Assembly: GCA_023014365.1 (NCBI GenBank)
Contig: JAEBUN010000025.1
Span: 728,453-792,452, forward strand
Length of the DNA stretch: 64,000 bases
Origin: Lepiota brunneoincarnata
Taxonomy: Eukaryota > Basidiomycota > Agaricomycetes > Agaricales > Agaricaceae
Direction of reading: 5' to 3'
The translations under genes and the position numbers were made by a program. Positions 43,656 to 54,303 of this stretch are shown here, one piece after another; position 1 is the stretch's first letter; each line of letters begins with the position of its first letter. The notes beneath the pieces are model-generated. The model saw only the letters and a program-made list of their open reading frames with translations, was not told where the DNA came from and did not search any database.

Positions 43656-44198
43656 AAAGGGGGCGTATAAACACGAGTCGCGACGGAGGGGCGCAACGGG
43701 TTGTTGGGGTTTCCAACTACCCACCCGTTTCGTCTTATAAAGACTCATCAGGCGCACGATATCCGTCAGATACCTGCCGTCCAATCGATTGTCGCCGATA
43801 GCGATCGATTGCGATTTTGATCGATAGATCAAAATCCGCGGAACGTATTTATAATCCCCCCGTTAATAACAGGTGAAAATAGGATTAAAAACTTAACTTC
43901 GAGTTTCAAAACTTACCGCGCTGACTTAGACGCGCGCTTGCGTCTGGGAAAAGTCACGTGATCGTGCGACCGGTCACGTGCCATCGGGCTATGTTACCCG
44001 ACGACGGAACAATCCGGGCCGGGGTAGGGCCGTCACGTGACAACGTAACAAGGTGCACTTTCGCACGGGGTCCAAGCGTGAGAACTTGTGAAACCCGGCA
44101 CCGGTGACATGATTTACCGGTGGCGGTGTACTTACCTTAGGTGGCTTTCCTTCCCACGGGTCTGCTAGAGTACGCCCCGCCCGACCGAGCCGGTTAGG
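43656..44198 (-). mobile_element. E9: family B 3' UTR segment upstream of E8
   Basis: 543 bp joined to E8 by the constant linker. The distal end falls exactly in the telomere-like stretch of the 3' UTR intron (GCCGGTTAGG at 44189-44198), and E10 begins at the next base without any added TTAGGG repeat. Confidence 0.88.
43691..43756 (-). ncRNA. Hammerhead ribozyme (E9)
   Basis: Complete family B type, identical to E7; upstream of the E8 ORF in the transcribed sense. Confidence 0.85.
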
Positions 44199-44234
44199 AA
44201 AAAGGGAGCTCAAATACACGAGTCGCGACGGAGG

Positions 44235-44301
44235 GCGCAACGGGTTGTTGGGGTTTCCAACTACCCACCCGTTTCGTCTTATAAAGACTCATCAGGCGCA
44301 C
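44235..44301 (-). ncRNA. Hammerhead ribozyme (E10)
   Basis: Complete family B type, as E3. Confidence 0.85.
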
Positions 44302-45265
44302 GATATCCGTCAGATACCTGCCGTCCAATCGATGGTCGCCGATAGCGATCGACTGCGATCGGTTACTTGCGTAACGCGATCCGCGGAACGTGTATGTAAT
44401 CCCCCCATCAAATGGGTGAAAATAGATTAAATACTTATCATCGAGTTTCAAAACCATCGCCGTGCTGACTTTGGCGCGCGCTTACGCCTGAGAAAAGTCA
44501 CGTGATCGTGCGACCGGTCACGTGCCATCGGGCTATGTTACCCGACGACGGAACAATCCGGGCCGGGGTAGGGCCGTCACGTGACAACGCAACAAGGTGC
44601 ACTTTCGCACGGGGTCCAAGCGTGGGAGACTTGTGAAACCCGGCACCGGGGACATGAATACCCGGTGGCGGTGTACTTACCTTAGGTGGCTTTCCTTCCC
44701 ACGGGTCTGCTAGAGTACGCCCCGCCCGACCGGGACGGTTAGGTCCGGGTTAGGTCAGGGTTAGGGGTGAGCTTAGTATTAGTAAGCCGCACTCGTTGGG
44801 AAGGTAAGGTAGTACTTACCGCAAAGAACGTTCCGCACGGCATATAACCGGCGAAAGAGCGAGTTAACCGCCACCAGGGGGAGAACTTGCGTTGTTTACC
44901 GTTTGACGCGAGAGCTACTTTTCGAGAGACTTAGGAAGGAGGCATAACCGCCCCCCCAGACGTGGTTCCGGGTTACGCCGCACCATCACACCCAAACCGA
45001 TAAAAGGCCACCTATTTAAAAACCTGTTTTCGCGTGCTGCGATCGAAGCGCAGGTCGTGCAACCCCGAAGTCTTCTAACAACGGGGTCCCAGGAAGGTTA
45101 CTCAAGATCAGCAAATATGGGCCGGCCGACATACGGGAATCACCCCGCAGAGGTCGGTACCCGAACGCCCAGGGATTTCCCCATTTGGGCGCCGACTTGG
45201 TACCAGTCGCCGCAGCTAGGTTGTGCGGACAACTACGGCTGGCATGGTATACCACGTAAGCCATA

Positions 45266-46404
45266 TCAATCGAAGTTCGCAATCGCGATCCACGGATCAG
45301 GCGTCTTCTCACGATGGTGTTCTACCGCCGGAGCGGAAGAAGAGGCCACGGGAGCTCGAGCTTCTGCGAAGAAGTCGGTTATTAACGCCTGGCGGTCGCG
45401 CCGCGCGAGGACGGAAGCACGCCAGATTGACGTGAGATCCATTATCTGTCGGGTTCTTTTCTTCGAAACCAACAGACGTCGACCAAAAAGACCGAGTTTA
45501 TCTAGCCGCAAAAAGGTCCTTGCCAACCCTCGTCTAAACACCAATCCTTTGCACACTCCGCCAAGTCAGCCTCGGCTTCAGCACGCGGGATCTTAGTAAA
45601 GAGTCGCATCAGCTCAAACGCCTTCTTGGGAAGGCCTAGTTTCACAAGGTTATACGGGAGCGGGACGTTACGCTGCCCCCGCATATCGAGTCGGGCGAAG
45701 GTGTTCATAGCCTGCGCCCACCCGGTCTTAATCGCGTCCTCAAGTTCTTGAGCGTTGAACATATCCCAGGAGACGTTGTATTCGCTTTTCAGCACGAGTA
45801 CGCCATTCGCTGGCGGTACGGACTCCCTAAGCCGTACATCCCAACGTACTCGGTAGTTATCACGGAGCCAAGCCGCGATCAACGTCGGAGGGTAGCCGCG
45901 CGCGATGTAGATATCCGAAGCTTCTCTACACGCCATCACGTAATCGTTAAAACGCGATGAGAGCGCGGCGAGCCTCGATAGCTCCGAAACGAACGTGCCT
46001 TTCTTCACGTATAACGGATGGAAGCTAATCCAGGGTATGCGCTCGAAGTGGTTCATCGGCTTCCTATACGGCTTATGTTCAAGCCGACCGTTTGCCGTAA
46101 ACAGCATCATGTCAAGGAAGACCATAAATTGATCCGAAGATGACCACGTAATAGTACAGTTATCGAATCTAAGATTGTCGCTAAGTAAGCTCAACGCGTC
46201 CTTCTCGTTATACGCATAAACGAGTGCGAGGCAATCATCGATGTAGCGACCGTAGTACGCCACGTCAGGGGACCGGAGGGCGTCGCACTTCTCCTCGAAG
46301 TATACGCCGTAGAGGTTCGCTAGGTCGGGGCTTGACGCCACCCCCATCGCGAGCCCACGGGCCTGCCGGTAATATTTCCCTTGGAACTGCACTAATAAGT
46401 TGTC
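45266..46404 (-). pseudogene. E10 RT fragment with one frameshift
   Basis: From the cut the frame reads NLLVQFQGKYYRQARGLAMG through YGRYIDDCLALV and the KPMNHFERIPW segment. A missing base near 45513 (CCGCAAAAAGGTCC against CCGTAAGAAAGGTCC in E3) shifts the frame shortly before the C-terminal basic region, which continues in another frame to the stop at 45266. It also lacks motif A, so it is dead as an enzyme. Confidence 0.85.
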
Positions 46405-46458
46405 GGGTTAGGGTTAGGGTTAGGGAAGGAGGAAATATACGACGGCGAGCGTGGACGG

Positions 46459-46524
46459 GCGCAACGGGGTCGTTAGTATTAAACGATCCCACCCGTTTCG
46501 TCTTATAAAGACTCGTCAGGCGCA
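46459..46524 (-). ncRNA. Hammerhead ribozyme (E11)
   Basis: Family A type, identical to E4. Confidence 0.87.
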
Positions 46525-47540
46525 CGATTAGTCCACAGACTCTTACCTGCCCGACCAATCGGAAGACTTACACTTATCTTACCGATCGGGAAGCACAGTG
46601 GCTGTGCATTCCGCGGAACACTTAATAATTAAAGTTATAACTCACTTATTTCACCGAGGGAAAAATCACGTGCCCAGGAATCACGTGGAGAAAATCACGT
46701 GACCGTGGGAAGAAACATCGGGCGACTAACTCCGATGGAATCGGACTTCACACGGGGTCGGGCTTACCTCAGCACATAGGTCCGAGTGCCTTCCAAAAGA
46801 CTTACAGATCCGCCCTAACCGGGGTTCTCACGCTACCGTAGGAAATCGCACATGACTCCGGGCCGACAGGCCCGGGTGAGTTATTAATAGGACATGACGT
46901 ACCTATTAGCGCACACATACCAAAGTGGTTGATCTTCGCACGGTCCTAAAGAGGAAGCCCCTTCCTACGCCACCCCGAGCGAGCGCAAAGTACGGGCTCG
47001 GTTAGGTTTCGGTTAGGGTTAGGGGGGTTCCCACGGTTAGTGTGGGTCCTCTCTGATGCGAAGGTAAGATATGTGCTTACCGCAAAAGTTCCGCGTCGGG
47101 CGGCGACCGCAAAAACGGCGCCCACCACAAGGTGTGAAGTTGGGGATCTACCCTGGACTTACGGTCGATTCTCGGCCTCTCAGTAAACGTACTTAGGGGG
47201 GACGGCCATCGGTAGGCGGGTCCCTTTCAATAGAGGTTCCTGCGGTCCGCTGCACCAGCGCTCCCTACCGATAAATGGCCACCACTTGAAATCCTGTTTT
47301 CGCGTGCCGGCTCTCGAAGTCCGGGTCGTGCAGAGCGAAGTCTTCAAACAACGCCCCCCAGGCAGGTTACCAAGATCAGTTTTTACGGGCCCCGCCGACG
47401 TCAGTCAATCACGACCAACGCCGGTCCGCAGCAATGGCTAGGTTTCCCATAACGCCAAAGGACTTAGCCGATTGTGGACGCGCAATGGCGTGCAGCCGTA
47501 AACGCGACAGACGCAACCGGTACCTCTAAGCCATATCCGT

Positions 47541-50500
47541 CTACCTAGCAGCTTCGAATACGTTTAGCCAGGTATCAAGCGTTCTCTGTCTTTGATGAAC
47601 TTCAAAGACGTCCTCAACCGCTTGTCGATCTCTCTGAGTAAGAACAACTTTCCGCCATACGGCGGCGAGATCCATAATCTGCGTGGTTCGTTTCTTTGAA
47701 ACTAACACGCGTCTGGGTAAAAGATCGAGTTTATCGAGCCTTAAAAAGCGACCGCGACGGCTTTCTCCCACCTTACTAGGGTCAGCATCCGCGAGAACAT
47801 TAAAGTCCCCGGTTGAGCCTTCCGGTTCCGATAGAAGTCGGCGCATCTCGTCGAAGTTCAAGACACGTTTCGGGAGCATTCCGGGAGTAACTGCGAGCTC
47901 TTTACGCATGTCCGAAGCGTCCGGGGCAAAGAACCTCATGGCCTGTGCCCACCCGTCTTTAAGTTGTTCTTCCAACTTCTGAACGTTAAAGAAATCCCAG
48001 GAGGCGTTGAACTCGCTTTTTAGAACAAGCACGTCTGCTTGTGGCGGCGAGCTCTCACGTAACCTCGCATCCCACCGCGCCTGGTAGTTATCTCTAAGCC
48101 AAGCTGCGATCAACGCCGGCGGGTAGCCCCTCGCTATGTAGATATCCGCTGCTTCTCTACACGAGTCCGCGTAATCGTTAAAACGCGAACAGAGGGTCGC
48201 TAGCCGCGATAGCTCACTCACGAACGTGCCTCTCTTCACGTAAAGTGGGTGATAGCTAATCCAGGGAATACGTTCAAAGTGGTTCATCGGTTTCCGGTAT
48301 GCCTTATGATGAAGGCGATTGTCCGTGATGAACAACGTCATGTCCAGAAACGTCATGTAACTGTCCGACGATGACCACTTAATCTGGCAATTATCGAATT
48401 TCAGATTGTCCTCGAGCAGCGCTAAAGCAGCCGTCTCACTCGTCGCATAGACTAATGCTAGACAATCATCGATGTAACGCCCGTAGAACGCTACCGAAGG
48501 CAGGGTCAGCGCGGCACATCGTTCTTCGAACCATGAGCCGTAAAGGTTGGCGAGATCTGGGGAGGAAGCCACCCCCATCGCCAAGCCACGCGCCTGTTTC
48601 CAGAATCGGCCTTCAAATTGGCAGATAAGGTTATCGTCCGCGGCGGATAAGCACTCCCGAAAGACTGTAATCAGTCTAGCGCATTCCTGAGCGTCGAACT
48701 CTTCGTCCGATACCTCCCGTTCCGCCAGCCATTGCGTATAGTACTGCACTGCAAAGTTGTGCGCTTTGTACACGTCAACGTTCGGGTAGAATGCGACAAC
48801 GTCGCCGGATATGAGGTATAAACGCTTGTAACCATCGGCCTCGAACTTGGCCTGCGGTAACGATAACCTACTCAGTTTGATCGCCAGGTCCTTCGTGCCG
48901 TGAATGACAAAAGGCCTCGAGCGTACGATCGGTTTGAGATTTTTAGAGACGTATTTCCCGGCAGGACCTTGGGGTACGGAGTGGCATGGAAGAATTGGCC
49001 GTGCAGCAACCGGTGACTTATGGATCTTGGGGATCACATAGAATCTCGGGACAGCCGAAGGCTGGTCCGATTGCTGACTCCTGAAGAAGCCGGGGAGCTG
49101 GGGATTTAATCCGAACTCAAACGACATAGTCGCGATACGTCCCATATGTTTATTTTTGGCATGTAGATAACCGAAGGCCTCGACCTTCGATACAGGTAGA
49201 TAGTCTGTAATAGTACCTAACAGCTTAAGGGTATGCTGTACGATCCAGGCGCGAGGGGCAACGGCGCAACCTAAGTTCTTATCTGTGACTAAAACGGCGA
49301 GCTGGTGAGACGCCAAATAATCACGTAGTTTGGAAATCGGGGGAGCGTGTGAACGCGCATAGAGATGGACTCCCTCCGAATCGTCCTCTGGCATTTGCGA
49401 GATCATCTCATCGACAACCCGACCGCCCTGTTGGACTCCAAACTCGAACGCCCTGTCTAATGGACCCGCGAACGTACGTTCCTTGCGGACCCAATAGTCT
49501 GGATCGAACTCGTCTTCTTTTCCACCTTCGGGCAACTGGGCTTTAAAATAAGTTGACCAACGGAGACGATCGACGAAATCGTCCCAAGCACTTCGGATTT
49601 TACTCTTGCAGTACTTAGTCGGAAGCATATACTTCATTCCGACACTTAGGTGGAGGCTAAGTTCACGCGGGATATCGCAATCAATCATATGTATAGTAGT
49701 ACGGTAGCGCATGGATTCTAAAACTACAATAGGAATCCGTACTACTATGTATCGTTGCGCTGCGTGTAGGGGTATCCTTAGTAGCCAGTCAGGATATGTT
49801 CGGTAATTATCGTACCTGAAGGTAGGGCTTACGCCGCCTGACGACGACGCCGGGGGAACGACCTCTAGTTCCTCCCGCGGCCCCGACCCCTTCCCCTGCC
49901 CCTGCCACGGGGCTCCGGCTGTTGGACCTGATGTCCTTGTTGATACGGCTGCGCTTCCATGCGCGGGGCTCCGCTTGCCCCCCCTCTGCCGCGTTGTCTG
50001 TGACGCCGACCGCCCTGGAGCCCACGATCGCGACGACCCCGGTTGCCCAGGACCTCCGCTCTCGCTTGTTGCCCCGCTCTGCCTTGGGACGGATTTTGCT
50101 GAAAGAACAAGTTTTAGTTGGCCGACGGACGAGTGCACAAGATGGTCGAGGGGACCATCACTCACCGTCTGACCTCCTCGTCTTCCCTGAGCCGCCAACG
50201 CCGCTGCTACCCGCTTGTCGACCATACTCTGGATCGATGCCGCGGTGATGTGCTCATCCACATCGTTCATCGTGACGTCGCGTAACTCCTTCTTTTTCTC
50301 AGCCTTGGATTCTTCCGCCAACAGTGCGTTGTCGACGAACTCAAGGGCTCGATTCCAAATGGAGGGCACGAGCATCAGGAATTCCCTGAACTGAGAGGAG
50401 AGGATGGTATTCCCCTCCCTCCACCCTACAAACACAGGGTTGCCGTTGCTATCGGCAGTGGCATGGCCCCAGATCGGAATCCTCTTGTCTGAATACACAC

Positions 50501-51146
50501 GCTGGAAGACCGTAGTCAACTCAGCGGTGAGAGACGTGAACGTCGGAGCGGGGTTACCGTCGACGTCCGGTTCCAACCTGACCTGTGCGCGAAGAAAGCT
50601 CAGCTCGGCCTCCTTGTGCTTAATCCAATTGGACAAAGCCTCGGAGCGGAAGGCGAGGAGCGAGTTGGCCCCGACGTTAGCCACATCGGGGTTCTTCGCT
50701 ATGAAGTCCTTCGTGAAAGTCAGCGAAGGGGTCTTCATATTGAGGGCGGGTGGAAAACGACCAGCGATCTGATCAGACCGCAGCTTCTCGAGCTGGCCCT
50801 TAACGGACGCGGCTTGCCTGCGGTACTTCATCGCCTCGGTCAAGGCGTGCCGCATAACGTCACGATAAGGGCCTGGTACGTTCGCCAGGAGGTCCGGCAT
50901 GTTACCCGATAAGTCTATCGGGGCAACGAGCGCGGACAGCTGTCCGTCGGGGTCTGTCTGCCCCTCGACCAAACCGGTCTCTTGATCGAACCGGTAATGG
51001 GTCGCTCCTGCAAGCCGTGCCCCCGAAAGGGCCAGCGCTGGAGCCGGACTAGCAGCGCGAAGAACGCGACGGGATGGACCCGCCTCGGACGCAGCCGCAC
51101 CACGAGCAGATCCTCTGCCTCGTTTGGGACCAGCTTTCCCGGGCAT
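47541..51146 (-). CDS. Penelope-like reverse transcriptase, 1201 aa, family A (E11)
   Basis: Translation is identical to the E4 protein as far as I can compare, with Asp782, Met857 and YIDD 891-894. The RG-rich alternative exon ends at 49865. Identity with E4 and E14 points to very recent copying or ongoing homogenisation. Confidence 0.92.
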   Translation of the reverse strand: MPGKAGPKRGRGSARGAAASEAGPSRRVLRAASPAPALALSGARLAGATHYRFDQETGLVEGQTDPDGQLSALVAPIDLSGNMPDLLANVPGPYRDVMRHALTEAMKYRRQAASVKGQLEKLRSDQIAGRFPPALNMKTPSLTFTKDFIAKNPDVANVGANSLLAFRSEALSNWIKHKEAELSFLRAQVRLEPDVDGNPAPTFTSLTAELTTVFQRVYSDKRIPIWGHATADSNGNPVFVGWREGNTILSSQFREFLMLVPSIWNRALEFVDNALLAEESKAEKKKELRDVTMNDVDEHITAASIQSMVDKRVAAALAAQGRRGGQTVSDGPLDHLVHSSVGQLKLVLSAKSVPRQSGATSESGGPGQPGSSRSWAPGRSASQTTRQRGGKRSPAHGSAAVSTRTSGPTAGAPWQGQGKGSGPREELEVVPPASSSGGVSPTFRYDNYRTYPDWLLRIPLHAAQRYIVVRIPIVVLESMRYRTTIHMIDCDIPRELSLHLSVGMKYMLPTKYCKSKIRSAWDDFVDRLRWSTYFKAQLPEGGKEDEFDPDYWVRKERTFAGPLDRAFEFGVQQGGRVVDEMISQMPEDDSEGVHLYARSHAPPISKLRDYLASHQLAVLVTDKNLGCAVAPRAWIVQHTLKLLGTITDYLPVSKVEAFGYLHAKNKHMGRIATMSFEFGLNPQLPGFFRSQQSDQPSAVPRFYVIPKIHKSPVAARPILPCHSVPQGPAGKYVSKNLKPIVRSRPFVIHGTKDLAIKLSRLSLPQAKFEADGYKRLYLISGDVVAFYPNVDVYKAHNFAVQYYTQWLAEREVSDEEFDAQECARLITVFRECLSAADDNLICQFEGRFWKQARGLAMGVASSPDLANLYGSWFEERCAALTLPSVAFYGRYIDDCLALVYATSETAALALLEDNLKFDNCQIKWSSSDSYMTFLDMTLFITDNRLHHKAYRKPMNHFERIPWISYHPLYVKRGTFVSELSRLATLCSRFNDYADSCREAADIYIARGYPPALIAAWLRDNYQARWDARLRESSPPQADVLVLKSEFNASWDFFNVQKLEEQLKDGWAQAMRFFAPDASDMRKELAVTPGMLPKRVLNFDEMRRLLSEPEGSTGDFNVLADADPSKVGESRRGRFLRLDKLDLLPRRVLVSKKRTTQIMDLAAVWRKVVLTQRDRQAVEDVFEVHQRQRTLDTWLNVFEAAR

Positions 51147-51206
51147 TGTGAAGTCGAGGGGGTGGGGAGCGGGGAGAGTAAAGCCTTAGTTGTCGTAGGG
51201 TTAGGG

Positions 51207-51787
51207 AAGGAGGAAATATACGACGGCGAGCGTGGACGGGCGCAACGGGGTCGTTAGTATTAAACGATCCCACCCGTTTCGTCTTATAAAGACTCGTCAG
51301 GCGCACGATTAGTCCACAGACTCTTACCTGCCCGACCAATCGGAAGACTTACACTTATCTTACCGATCGGGAAGCACAGTGGCTGTGCATTCCGCGGAAC
51401 ACTTAATAATTAAAGTTATAACTCACTTATTTCACCGAGGGAAAAATCACGTGCCCAGGAATCACGTGGAGAAAATCACGTGACCGTGGGAAGAAACATC
51501 GGGCGACTAACTCCGATGGAATCGGACTTCACACGGGGTCGGGCTTACCTCAGCACATAGGTCCGAGTGCCTTCCAAAAGACTTACAGATCCGCCCTAAC
51601 CGGGGTTCTCACGCTACCGTAGGAAATCGCACATGACTCCGGGCCGACAGGCCCGGGTGAGTTATTAATAGGACATGACGTACCTATTAGCGCACACATA
51701 CCAAAGTGGTTGATCTTCGCACGGTCCTAAAGAGGAAGCCCCTTCCTACGCCACCCCGAGCGAGCGCAAAGTACGGGCTCGGTTAGG
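51207..51787 (-). mobile_element. E12: family A 3' UTR segment upstream of E11
   Basis: 581 bp, joined to E11 by the constant linker. It is cut at the internal GGCTCGGTTAGG (ending 51787), and E13 starts at the next base. E15 has the identical cut. Confidence 0.88.
51240..51305 (-). ncRNA. Hammerhead ribozyme (E12)
   Basis: Family A type; upstream of the E11 ORF in the transcribed sense. Confidence 0.87.
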
Positions 51788-51822
51788 AAAGGGGGCGTAT
51801 AACACACGAGTCGCGACGGAGG

Positions 51823-51890
51823 GCGCAACGGGTCGTTGGGGTTTCCAACTACCCACCCGTTTCGTCTTATAAAAGACTCATCAGGCGCAC
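51823..51890 (-). ncRNA. Hammerhead ribozyme (E13)
   Basis: Family B type with a one-base longer stem II loop and a G in the inner bulge of stem III; core complete. Confidence 0.83.
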
Positions 51891-52847
51891 GATGTCCGTC
51901 AGACACCTGCCGTCCAATCGATGACCGCGATAGCGGCATCGATTGCGAACGTAATCGATCGATAACGTTCCGCGGATCGCGTTATATAATCCCCCGAATA
52001 ATCGGTGAAACTTAGAGATATAACTTACTATCGGCTTACGTAAACCTACCGTACTGACTTTAGCGCGCATGTTGGCGCTGAGAAAAGTCACGTGATCGTG
52101 CGACCGGTCACGTGCCATCGGGCTATGTTACCCGACGACGGAACAATCCGGGCCGGGGTAGGGCCGTCACGTGACAACGTGGCAAGGTGCACTTTCGCAC
52201 GGGGTCCAAGCGTGGGAAGCTTGTGAAAGCCGGCACCGGCGACATGAATAACCGGTGGCGGGGTACTTACCTTAGGTGGCTATCCTTCCCACGGGGCTGC
52301 TAAAGGACACCCCGCCCGAAACCGCCGGTTAGGTCCGGTTAGGTTCGGGTTAGGGGGACGCATGGTATTAGTATGCTGTCCTTGTTGGGAAGGTAAGGTA
52401 GTACTTACCGCAAAAGCGATCCGCACGGCATATAACCGGCAGAATAGCGAGTTAACCGCCACCAGGGATCGAACTTACGTTGTTATCCGTATACGCGACC
52501 ACTACTAGTTAATAGACTTAGGAAGGGGGCATAACCGCCCCCCCAGACATGGTTCCGGGTTACGCCGCACCATCACACCCAAACCGATAAAAGGCCACCT
52601 ATTTAAGAACCTGTTTTCGCGTGCTGCGATCGAAGCGCAGGTCGTGCAACACCGAAGTCTTCTAACGACGGCGTCCCAGGAAGGTTACTCAAGATCAGCA
52701 AATATGGGCCGGCCGACATACGGGAATCACCCCGCAGAGGTCGGTACCCGAACGCCCAGGGATTTCCCCATTTAGGCGCCGACTTGGTACCAGTCGCCGC
52801 AGCCATTGTGCGGACAACTACGGCTGGCATGGTATACCACGTAAGCC

Positions 52848-53173
52848 TTATCTATCAACGTTGATAATCGCGAGCCACGGATCAGGCGTTTTCTCACGAT
52901 GGTGTTCTACCGCCGGAGCGGAAGAAGAGGCCACGGGAGCTCGAGCTTCTTCGCGAAAGAAGTCGGTAATTAACGCCTGGCGGTCGCGCCGCGCGAGAAC
53001 AGAAGCACGCCAGATTGACGTGAGGTCCATTATTTGCCGGGTTCTTTTCTTCGAAACCAGCAAACGGCGACCAAAAAGACCGAGCTTATCTAGGCGAAGG
53101 AAGGGCCCTTGCCAACCAGAGTCGACACACCAATCTTTCGCAACCTCGGACAAGTCGGGCTCATCCTCGGTGC
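52848..53173 (-). pseudogene. E13 RT C-terminal fragment
   Basis: Open from the junction to the stop at 52848. It covers only the region beyond the thumb (WCVDSGWQGPFLRLDKLGLFGRR-type sequence and IMDLTSIWRAS), with no catalytic motif. Ends INVDR instead of IANFD. Confidence 0.85.
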
Positions 53174-53221
53174 GGGTTAGGGTTAGGGAAGGAGGAAATA
53201 TACGACGGCGAGCGTGGACGG

Positions 53222-53287
53222 GCGCAACGGGGTCGTTAGTATTAAACGATCCCACCCGTTTCGTCTTATAAAGACTCGTCAGGCGCA
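53222..53287 (-). ncRNA. Hammerhead ribozyme (E14)
   Basis: Family A type, identical to E4. Confidence 0.87.
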
Positions 53288-54303
53288 CGATTAGTCCACA
53301 GACTCTTACCTGCCCGACCAATCGGAAGACTTACACTTATCTTACCGATCGGGAAGCACAGTGGCTGTGCATTCCGCGGAACACTTAATAATTAAAGTTA
53401 TAACTCACTTATTTCACCGAGGGAAAAATCACGTGCCCAGGAATCACGTGGAGAAAATCACGTGACCGTGGGAAGAAACATCGGGCGACTAACTCCGATG
53501 GAATCGGACTTCACACGGGGTCGGGCTTACCTCAGCACATAGGTCCGAGTGCCTTCCAAAAGACTTACAGATCCGCCCTAACCGGGGTTCTCACGCTACC
53601 GTAGGAAATCGCACATGACTCCGGGCCGACAGGCCCGGGTGAGTTATTAATAGGACATGACGTACCTATTAGCGCACACATACCAAAGTGGTTGATCTTC
53701 GCACGGTCCTAAAGAGGAAGCCCCTTCCTACGCCACCCCGAGCGAGCGCAAAGTACGGGCTCGGTTAGGTTTCGGTTAGGGTTAGGGGGGTTCCCACGGT
53801 TAGTGTGGGTCCTCTCTGATGCGAAGGTAAGATATGTGCTTACCGCAAAAGTTCCGCGTCGGGCGGCGACCGCAAAAACGGCGCCCACCACAAGGTGTGA
53901 AGTTGGGGATCTACCCTGGACTTACGGTCGATTCTCGGCCTCTCAGTAAACGTACTTAGGGGGGACGGCCATCGGTAGGCGGGTCCCTTTCAATAGAGGT
54001 TCCTGCGGTCCGCTGCACCAGCGCTCCCTACCGATAAATGGCCACCACTTGAAATCCTGTTTTCGCGTGCCGGCTCTCGAAGTCCGGGTCGTGCAGAGCG
54101 AAGTCTTCAAACAACGCCCCCCAGGCAGGTTACCAAGATCAGTTTTTACGGGCCCCGCCGACGTCAGTCAATCACGACCAACGCCGGTCCGCAGCAATGG
54201 CTAGGTTTCCCATAACGCCAAAGGACTTAGCCGATTGTGGACGCGCAATGGCGTGCAGCCGTAAACGCGACAGACGCAACCGGTACCTCTAAGCCATATC
54301 CGT

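Larger units (their letters stand above)
44199..46404 (-). mobile_element. E10: family B, 5'-truncated, subgroup of E3
   Basis: Full 3' UTR plus the last part of the ORF, cut at 46404 next to GGGTTAGGGTTAGGGTTAGGG. Protein and 3' end (AAAAAGGGAGCTC) are closest to E3. Confidence 0.9.
46426..51195 (-). mobile_element. E11: full-length element, family A
   Basis: A 4770-bp copy aligning base for base with E4 (offset 18958) with very few differences, same borders and the same 11-bp distal linker. It contains the same 67-nt intron (50099-50165), CACGTG triplet and hammerhead. Confidence 0.93.
51788..53173 (-). mobile_element. E13: family B subgroup 3, 5'-truncated
   Basis: Full 3' UTR and the last about 108 codons of the RT. 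The 3' UTR differs from E6 in the middle (for example around 51910-52060), so this is a third family B subgroup, shared only with E16. Cut at 53173, then GGGTTAGGGTTAGGG. Confidence 0.9.

Noticed and set aside
53174..53188. Interstitial TTAGGG stretches as evidence of chromosome fusion
   Set aside because: All stretches have the same orientation as the terminal telomere and each is followed by an element 3' end, so serial end addition explains them better.
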